Origin: Pseudomonadota bacterium
Lineage (GTDB): Bacteria; Pseudomonadota; Gammaproteobacteria; Burkholderiales; Ferrovaceae
Reading direction: 5' to 3'
Assembly (NCBI GenBank): GCA_021805445.1
Contig: JAJZFH010000045.1
Coordinates: 1 to 64,000, forward strand
Length of the DNA stretch: 64,000 nt
The notes beneath the pieces were generated by a model. The model was not told the origin of the DNA. It ran no database searches and was given only the letters and a program-made list of their open reading frames with translations. Positions 56,903 through 64,000 of this stretch are shown piece after piece (the first letter of the stretch is position 1; every line of letters begins with the position of its first letter). The position numbers were made by a program, and so were the translations under genes.

Positions 56903-57970
56903 GTGCTGAAAAATGATACCTTCCTAAAGGCTTTATTGCGTGAACCCGTTCCCTATACCCCGATTTGGATCATGCGACAGGCCGGTCGATATTTGCCTGA
57001 GTACAATGCGACGCGGGCCAGAGCCGGCAGTTTTCTCAATTTGTGCAAATCACCGGACCTGGCCACGGAAGTCACGTTGCAGCCCTTGGCCCGGTATGCT
57101 CTGGATGCCGCCATTCTTTTTTCCGATATTCTGACTGTGCCGGATGCCATGGGTCTGGGGCTGTATTTTGCGGAAGGAGAAGGACCTAAATTTGAACGTC
57201 CCATCCGCGATGAATGGGAAGTTCGCAATCTGAGTGTGCCGGATCCCACCGTGAACCTGCGTTATGTTCTGGATGGGGTGTCTCAGATTCGTAAAGCATT
57301 GGCGGGTTCGGTACCCCTCATCGGTTTTTCGGGCAGTCCGTTTACGCTGGCCTGCTACATGGTGGAAGGTGGTGGGTCGGAAGATTTCCGTCATATCAAG
57401 GGCATGCTCTACCGTCGCCCGGATTTGTTGCATCGTATTCTGGAAGTGACCACCGAAGCGGTCATCCAGTATTTGAATGCCCAGATCGAGGCAGGTGCTC
57501 AGGCAGTCATGGTATTCGATACCTGGGGGGGAACGCTGACTCCGAGGGCCTATCGGGAATTTTCCCTGCATTATCTGGCAGTGATCGCTGCAGGGCTGAC
57601 CAAACAGGCAGAAGGGCGTCGGGTGCCCAGTATCGTCTTTACCAAAGGCGGTGGATTGTGGCTTGAATCCATTGCCGATGCGGGCTACGATGCCGTGGGG
57701 TTGGACTGGACCATGGACATGGGTGAGGCCCGGCACCGAGTCGGCCATAAGGTCGCTTTGCAAGGCAATCTGGACCCGATGACCTTGTTCGGTACGCCCG
57801 AGTGCATTCGCTCAGAGGTGGAAAGGGTACTGACGGAATTTGGTCCGGGATCGGGTCATGTTTTCAATCTTGGCCATGGCATTACGCGCTTTACGGATCC
57901 AGATCAGGTGACGGTGCTGGTGGATGCCGTGCACGAACTGAGCCGCCGACCAAGTATCGCTATTACCTGA
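56903..57970 (+). CDS. hemE: Uroporphyrinogen decarboxylase
   Basis: A 355-residue TIM barrel that converts uroporphyrinogen III to coproporphyrinogen III without a cofactor. Signatures are [15 protein letters not shown] near the N-terminus (with the substrate-binding Arg residues), [14 protein letters not shown] (catalytic Asp), and the FDTWGG block. The start is GTG 56903, preceded by AGAGG. It is 48 bp after gltD and precedes priA, a placement common in betaproteobacteria. Confidence 0.96.
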   Translation: MLKNDTFLKALLREPVPYTPIWIMRQAGRYLPEYNATRARAGSFLNLCKSPDLATEVTLQPLARYALDAAILFSDILTVPDAMGLGLYFAEGEGPKFERPIRDEWEVRNLSVPDPTVNLRYVLDGVSQIRKALAGSVPLIGFSGSPFTLACYMVEGGGSEDFRHIKGMLYRRPDLLHRILEVTTEAVIQYLNAQIEAGAQAVMVFDTWGGTLTPRAYREFSLHYLAVIAAGLTKQAEGRRVPSIVFTKGGGLWLESIADAGYDAVGLDWTMDMGEARHRVGHKVALQGNLDPMTLFGTPECIRSEVERVLTEFGPGSGHVFNLGHGITRFTDPDQVTVLVDAVHELSRRPSIAIT

Positions 57971-57977
57971 CACATAA

Positions 57978-58008
57978 GGAAAAAGCCAGATTATTCATGG
58001 TTTTTTCC
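57978..58008 (+). terminator. Possible terminator hairpin after hemE
   Basis: A 10-bp stem (57978-57987 with 57999-58008, one G-U pair) and an 11-base loop begin 8 bp after the hemE stop. The stem is mostly A-U and its T run is inside the stem, so it is a weak or unusual terminator at best. Confidence 0.35.
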
Positions 58009-58014
58009 CCAGTG

Positions 58015-58023
58015 TTATGCACA
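58015..58023 (+). promoter_or_regulatory. DnaA box in the hemE-priA gap
   Basis: TTATGCACA fits the DnaA consensus TTATNCACA exactly. It lies 214 bp before priA and is one of two boxes in this gap. Confidence 0.5.
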
Positions 58024-58047
58024 GAACGGGGGCGATGGGCAATAATC

Positions 58048-58066
58048 CTTATGAATCATGGAGGTT
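58048..58066 (+). repeat. Direct repeat copy 1 before priA
   Basis: CTTATGAATCATGGAGGTT matches copy 2 (58107-58125) at 17 of 19 positions. The 59-bp spacing is close to a whole number of helical turns, as for paired operators. Confidence 0.65.
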
Positions 58067-58089
58067 TTTGGTAAACATAAGGTAACACA

Positions 58090-58118
58090 ATGATTTGTAA
58101 GTACAACTTACGAATCAT
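58090..58118. repeat. Near-perfect 29-bp palindrome before priA
   Basis: ATGATT-T-GTAAGT and ACTTAC-G-AATCAT flank a three-base centre (ACA), with one mismatch per arm. The right arm is shared with the direct repeat at 58107. It looks like the binding site of a dimeric regulator, but no known operator was recognised. Confidence 0.65.
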
Positions 58119-58125
58119 CGAGGTT
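58107..58125 (+). repeat. Direct repeat copy 2 before priA
   Basis: CTTACGAATCATCGAGGTT, the partner of 58048-58066, and overlapping the palindrome. Confidence 0.65.
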
Positions 58126-58156
58126 GGGTCAGGCGACTTCAGGCACATTTAATATC

Positions 58157-58186
58157 TTGACAAGTATCAAATTCTCAACTTATAAA
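58157..58186 (+). promoter_or_regulatory. Sigma-70 promoter of priA
   Basis: Perfect TTGACA at 58157-58162, an 18-bp spacer, then TATAAA at 58181-58186. Transcription would start near 58193, within the DnaA box at 58192-58200 and about 35 bp before the priA ATG. Confidence 0.7.
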
Positions 58187-58191
58187 CAAAG

Positions 58192-58200
58192 TTATCCACA
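58192..58200 (+). promoter_or_regulatory. Perfect DnaA box at the priA transcription start
   Basis: TTATCCACA, the strict consensus, lies six bases after the -10 element. DnaA bound here would be expected to block or retune the promoter. Confidence 0.65.
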
Positions 58201-58227
58201 GATGCCCCGCACCTGTTCTGCTGACGC

Positions 58228-60219
58228 ATGGATCTCCAGGACCCCATGATCGTCGAAGTCCTGCTCGATCTGCCTTTACCACGCAGGTTTGATTATCATG
58301 CCAGTCTGGTGACAGAGGAGGATGTGGGGCGACGGGTCAAGGTTCCATGGGGCACTGGGCAAAAAGTCGGAGTGATTCGAGCCCTCAAACACACCTCCAC
58401 TTACCCCTTGGACAAAATCAAGGAGGTCCTGGAGATCTGGCGGGACGTCCCGCCCCTGAATGCCCGTGATTGGCAGTTGCTGGAATTCTGTAGTGCCTAT
58501 TATCACTATCCTTTGGGTCAAACAGTGCTGGCCATGCTGCCGCCTGCTTTGCGTCGGGTCGGGGGCTGGCTGCCGCCGCGCCGAGTACGCCAATCCCGGA
58601 ACGATCCTGCCCAGAGTTCGACGATGCCTCTCAATAAGGACCAGCGGGCGGTGGTGCAGACGATTCTCCGGCAACCGCACTTTGCCGTGCACCTGATCCA
58701 TGGAGTGACCGGGAGCGGCAAGACCGAGGTTTATTTTTCTCTGATCGAAGAGGTATTGAGGCGCGGACGACAGGTTCTCCTGCTGGTTCCGGAAATCAAC
58801 CTGACCCCCCAACTGGAACAACGTCTGGCGCGCCGCTGGCCTACCCTGGACTGGGTCAGTCTGCACAGCGGGGTCAGTGAGAAGGAACGGGCGCGGCGTT
58901 GGCTGGCGGCCCAGGCCGGGACCGCACGTTTGGTATTGGGCACACGCCTGGCAGTTTTTACGCCTCTACCCGAGTTGGGATTGATCGTGGTGGATGAAGA
59001 GCATGAGGCTTCCTTCAAACAGCAGGATGGACTGCGGTATTCCGCCCGGGACATGGCCATTGTCCGTGCGCGTCAGGGGGGGGTTCCGATTGTACTGGGA
59101 TCGGCGACGCCCACATTGGAAAGTTGGCACAATGCCCGTTCCGGACGGTATCAACTGCACCATTTGAGAGAGCGGGCCGTACCCGGCGCCTGTTTGCCTC
59201 AACTGACTCTGGTCCCTACGGCGCAGGAAGGACTCTCTCCCCACTGGGTGACCGCCTTGCATGAAACTTTGGGCCGGGGAGAACAGGTCCTGGTGTTCAT
59301 CAACCGGCGAGGGTATGCCCCGGTTCTGTATTGCCCCAACTGTGGCTGGCAGGCGGCCTGTCCGCGCTGTAGTGTGCGCCTGGTGGTTCACCGGCGTGCA
59401 CGCCAACTGCGTTGTCATCACTGTGGTCTGGAGCAGGTCCTGAACGAGGCTTGTCCGTCCTGCGGGAATGTTCACATGGAAACCCGTGGAGAAGGGACAC
59501 AGCAGGTGGAAGAACGTCTGCGTACCTATTGTCCCTCGGCCAGTCTCTTGCGTCTGGACAGTGACAGTCTGGCCTTGAAGGGAAGTTGGGAAAAGGCGCG
59601 GGAACAAATTTTGGACCATCAGGTGGATATTCTGGTGGGGACCCAGTTATTGGTCAAGGGGCACGACTTTCCTGATTTGTCTCTGGTGGTGGTACTGAAT
59701 GCCGACCAGTCGCTCTTCAGCAGCGATTTTCGTGCTTCAGAACGGCTTTACGCGCAACTTCTTCAGGTGGCAGGTCGTGCCGGACGGGCAGAAAAGGCGG
59801 GACAGGTGTGGATTGAAACGGATTATCCTGGACATCCCGTACTGTTGGCGCTGTTGCAGCACGAAACAGAAAACTTTCTGGACCAGGAATTGGCCCTGCG
59901 GCGTCAGATGGGATGGCCGCCTTTCAATTATCTGGCCATCCTCCGGGTAGAAGCACGGGACGTGGCCAAGGTCGCTGCCTTTCTGGAGGAGGCGCGGCGG
60001 AAAGCCTTGGCGCGAGGAGGAGAAGGGATCAGTATTTTTGATCCGGTTCCATCCTCCTTGGCACGCAAGGCTGGCTTCCACCGCTGGCAATTACTCGTTC
60101 AGGGCGTGCAACGCGCTCACCTGCAAGCGTTTCTGACCGGGTGGGTGGATGAGTTGCGTGCGATGCGCTCGGGGCGAAGCATCCATTGGGTGCTCGAAGT
60201 CGATCCCTGGGACTGTTAG
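58228..60219 (+). CDS. priA: Primosomal replication restart helicase PriA
   Basis: A 663-residue 3'-5' helicase that reloads the replisome at broken forks. The N-terminal 3'-end-binding domain covers about 1-110. Walker [12 protein letters not shown], the DEEH box ([18 protein letters not shown]), and SATPTLESW follow; the zinc-binding strand-exchange domain has eight cysteines in four pairs (CPNC, CPRC, CHHC, CPSC), and helicase motifs [13 protein letters not shown] and [13 protein letters not shown] come next. It is shorter than E. coli PriA (732). ATG 58246 is an alternative start. The end overlaps the convergent uppP by 4 bp. Confidence 0.96.
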   Translation: MDLQDPMIVEVLLDLPLPRRFDYHASLVTEEDVGRRVKVPWGTGQKVGVIRALKHTSTYPLDKIKEVLEIWRDVPPLNARDWQLLEFCSAYYHYPLGQTVLAMLPPALRRVGGWLPPRRVRQSRNDPAQSSTMPLNKDQRAVVQTILRQPHFAVHLIHGVTGSGKTEVYFSLIEEVLRRGRQVLLLVPEINLTPQLEQRLARRWPTLDWVSLHSGVSEKERARRWLAAQAGTARLVLGTRLAVFTPLPELGLIVVDEEHEASFKQQDGLRYSARDMAIVRARQGGVPIVLGSATPTLESWHNARSGRYQLHHLRERAVPGACLPQLTLVPTAQEGLSPHWVTALHETLGRGEQVLVFINRRGYAPVLYCPNCGWQAACPRCSVRLVVHRRARQLRCHHCGLEQVLNEACPSCGNVHMETRGEGTQQVEERLRTYCPSASLLRLDSDSLALKGSWEKAREQILDHQVDILVGTQLLVKGHDFPDLSLVVVLNADQSLFSSDFRASERLYAQLLQVAGRAGRAEKAGQVWIETDYPGHPVLLALLQHETENFLDQELALRRQMGWPPFNYLAILRVEARDVAKVAAFLEEARRKALARGGEGISIFDPVPSSLARKAGFHRWQLLVQGVQRAHLQAFLTGWVDELRAMRSGRSIHWVLEVDPWDC

Positions 60220-61037
60220 TCGGTCCATTGCACCCAACCAAAGGTATGAGTGAGCAGGATGAGCAGACCAAACAGGATCCGGTAATAGGCAAAACCGGTG
60301 AAGTCATGCTGGCTGACGAAACGCAGCAAAGCGCGCACGGTCATGAAAGCAAAAATGAAAGAGAACAAACTACCGACCAGAAACATGCCCAGATCACTGG
60401 CATGAAAAAGGTGGCGGTATTTGACCAACTCGTACACGGTGGCCGCACTCAGGGTGGGAATGGCGAGAAAAAAGGAAAACTCCGTGGCCGCCGTGCGGGA
60501 TAGTCCAAAGAACAGTCCCCCCATGATGGTGGCGCCAGAACGAGAAGTGCCGGGGATCAGGGCAAAGGACTGACAGAGTCCGATCTTGAGGGCGATACGC
60601 CAGTCCATGTCATCCACCGTGGAGATGCGGACTGGTTGACGACGACGTTCCACCCAGAAAATGACAAAGGCGCCCAGGATGAAGGCCAGCGCGACGGGCA
60701 AGGGGGCGAACAGATGCGCCTTGATGGACTTGGCGAACAATAAACCCAGAATCGCTGCCGGAAGAAAGGCCAGCAGCAGGTTGAGGGTAAAGCGTCGGGC
60801 AGCACGATCCCTGGGCAATCCCACGACCACGCGTCCAATCCGCGCCCGGTACTCCCAGCAAATGGCCAGGATGGCGGCAAACTGGATGACGATTTCAAAA
60901 ACCTTGCCTTTTTCGTCATTGAAGTGCAGCAGACTGCCGACCAGTATCAGGTGCCCGGTGCTGGAAACCGGCAGAAATTCCGTCAGTCCCTCCACCACGC
61001 CCAGGATGGCCGCTTTGACCAGCAACAGGACATCCAT
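60216..61037 (-). CDS. uppP: Undecaprenyl-diphosphate phosphatase
   Basis: A 273-residue membrane enzyme (BacA) that regenerates undecaprenyl phosphate, the lipid carrier for peptidoglycan and O-antigen. The conserved first motif, [20 protein letters not shown], lies at the N-terminus, and the second, [21 protein letters not shown] cut to its [10 protein letters not shown] core, lies in the middle; about seven or eight helices are predicted. It begins 3 bp after thiC. Confidence 0.95.
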   Translation of the reverse strand: MDVLLLVKAAILGVVEGLTEFLPVSSTGHLILVGSLLHFNDEKGKVFEIVIQFAAILAICWEYRARIGRVVVGLPRDRAARRFTLNLLLAFLPAAILGLLFAKSIKAHLFAPLPVALAFILGAFVIFWVERRRQPVRISTVDDMDWRIALKIGLCQSFALIPGTSRSGATIMGGLFFGLSRTAATEFSFFLAIPTLSAATVYELVKYRHLFHASDLGMFLVGSLFSFIFAFMTVRALLRFVSQHDFTGFAYYRILFGLLILLTHTFGWVQWTD

Positions 61038-61040
61038 GGG

Positions 61041-62969
<1,929 letters not shown>

Positions 62970-63020
62970 TTAACAGGGGAAGTGTACCAGATGGACAGCG
63001 TCTACCCGATTCCAACATGC

Positions 63021-63596
63021 TCAAGGGGGGGGTATGAGGGGGTCCAGAGGCAAGTAGTGAACGTCGACGATGTCGAGGGTACGCAGTCCAGCCGGACTCA
63101 TGAAACGGACCGTATCGCCGGCACGTTGCTTGAGCAGGGCGCGGGCCAGGGGTGAAATCCAACTGATGTGGCCACATCCGGGATCGGTTTCATCCCTGCC
63201 GACGATGGTATAGACATAAGTTTGATCATCCTCTTCTACGGTCACCTGTGCGCCGAAAAAAATCTGATCATTTCCGGATTGCAAGGTGGGATCGACGACT
63301 TGGGCAATTTCCAGTCGTTTGGTGAGAAAGCGCAGGCGCCGATCGATCTCGCGCAGGCGTCGTTTCCCGTAAATATAATCCCCATTTTCCGAACGATCGC
63401 CGTTGGAGGCCGCCCAAGACACGGTTTCCACGACTTTTGGACGCTCCACGCGCAACAGGTGATCCAATTCGGCGACCAGTCGGGCATGTCCCCGAGGGGT
63501 CAAATAATTGGGCGTGTGGGGCGGCAGGTCGGTATTCGATGCCGAAAGGTCTTCCTCCTCCTCGTTCTCTGACTCACGCACAAAGGCTTTGCTCAT
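63021..63596 (-). CDS. greB: Transcription elongation factor GreB
   Basis: A 191-residue factor that rescues backtracked RNA polymerase by stimulating transcript cleavage. The N-terminal coiled coil carries NGDRSENGDYIYGKRRLREID, seen in its tip core DRSENGDY with the acidic residues; the C-terminal FKBP-like domain follows. The YIYGK variant and the acidic N-terminal extension (SENEEEEDLS) point to GreB rather than GreA. It begins 3 bp after pcm. Confidence 0.93.
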   Translation of the reverse strand: MSKAFVRESENEEEEDLSASNTDLPPHTPNYLTPRGHARLVAELDHLLRVERPKVVETVSWAASNGDRSENGDYIYGKRRLREIDRRLRFLTKRLEIAQVVDPTLQSGNDQIFFGAQVTVEEDDQTYVYTIVGRDETDPGCGHISWISPLARALLKQRAGDTVRFMSPAGLRTLDIVDVHYLPLDPLIPPP

Positions 63597-63599
63597 TAC

Positions 63600-64000
63600 T
63601 CAAAATTCAAAGAGAGGTATTTGTGCTGCGTGGTGAAGGGAGGGAACCCAGGTTTCAAAAAGTGATTCTTCCCGCAGGGTTCCATTCGGCAGGCGCATCC
63701 AGCGTCGTACGGTCATGACGGGTGCATGGCCGGTGATGGCAAGGGCGCATCCTCCGGCCGCCAATGCGTTGAGAAATACCGGTGGCAGATACGGGACGGA
63801 GCCTGTAAGCAGGATGGTGTCCCAGACGGATCCCGGGCGCCATCCTTGGGCGGCATCCCCCACTTCTATGGTGACATTGTGAATTCCGGCATTGTGCAGG
63901 CGCTGGCGGGCCTGAGTGGCCAGCGTCGGGTGGATTTCCACCGAGGTGACGGTGGCGGCGCGTTTGCCCAGCAAGGCGGCCACGTATCCACTCCCCGTTC
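63600..64000 (-). CDS. pcm: Protein-L-isoaspartate O-methyltransferase, C-terminal part
   Basis: The gene runs off the right edge; about 133 C-terminal residues are visible. The SAM loop starts TGSGYVAALLG at the window end, followed by VTSVEIHPTLATQA, VGDAAQGW and ILLTGSVPYLP, in the order of PCMT-family repair enzymes, which methylate isoaspartyl residues in aged proteins. The canonical LTAA/TGG loop is changed (LLTGSVP), and the C-terminus is short, so a PCMT-like protein of another specificity cannot be excluded. It is followed 3 bp later by greB. Confidence 0.8.
   Translation of the reverse strand, partial: TGSGYVAALLGKRAATVTSVEIHPTLATQARQRLHNAGIHNVTIEVGDAAQGWRPGSVWDTILLTGSVPYLPPVFLNALAAGGCALAITGHAPVMTVRRWMRLPNGTLREESLFETWVPSLHHAAQIPLFEF

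Overview
The window is a stretch of bacterial chromosome around the replication origin. It is packed with core genes and reads as a member of the Betaproteobacteria, probably Nitrosomonadales- or Ferrovales-like. That placement rests on gene order: dnaA-dnaN-gyrB without recF, rpmH-rnpA-yidD-yidC-mnmE-mnmG-rsmG-parA-parB-atpIBEFHAGDC, def-fmt-rsmB-DUF4390-ntrY-ntrX facing dprA-smg-topA, argS-SPOR-dsbA, and hemE-priA. No rRNA marker is present, so the genus cannot be fixed. No phage, transposase, CRISPR array, tRNA or defence island was seen.

Layout. 1-4156: an AT-rich cell-surface block (O-antigen ligase-like protein, FkbM methyltransferase, glycosyltransferase) beyond a gene-free left edge. 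4202-10975 (minus): def-fmt-rsmB-DUF4390-ntrY-ntrX, covering translation start, 16S rRNA methylation and a membrane two-component system whose regulator has a degenerate AAA+ domain. 11057-16046 (plus): dprA, smg, topA and a family 2 glycosyltransferase. 16051-21195 (minus): gyrB, dnaN, the likely origin, dnaA. 21314-29367 (plus): rpmH to parB, with a perfect parS palindrome between mnmE and mnmG and a second parS-like site at the parA/parB junction. 29518-30360: an unrecognised lipoprotein. 30417-38713 (plus): the complete F1Fo ATP synthase operon running into glmU.

38752-42155 (minus): rubredoxin-argS-SPOR-dsbA. 42200-45692 (plus): thiD-thiE and hemL-engB. 45676-50623 (minus): hemB, and aroK-aroB-mrcA. 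50800-57970 (plus): gltB-gltD-hemE. 58228-60219 (plus): priA, behind an intergenic region rich in short repeats and DnaA boxes. 60216-64000 (minus): pcm (cut by the window edge)-greB-thiC-uppP.

How the parts fit: DnaA, DnaN, GyrB, PriA, TopA and the origin form a replication block. ParA, ParB and the parS sites organise and segregate the origin. YidC and YidD support membrane insertion, including that of the ATP synthase encoded nearby. GlmU, UppP, PBP1A, the SPOR protein and the surface glycosyltransferases serve the envelope. HemL, HemB and HemE supply tetrapyrrole steps, ThiC, ThiD and ThiE thiamine steps, and GltBD assimilates ammonia. The most unusual observations are the Walker-dead NtrX, the DnaA-box/palindrome region before priA, the second parS-like site, the orphan lipoprotein, and a glmU that seems to start at CTG. 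I found no clear candidate for a wholly new multi-gene system; the window is mostly conserved core genome.
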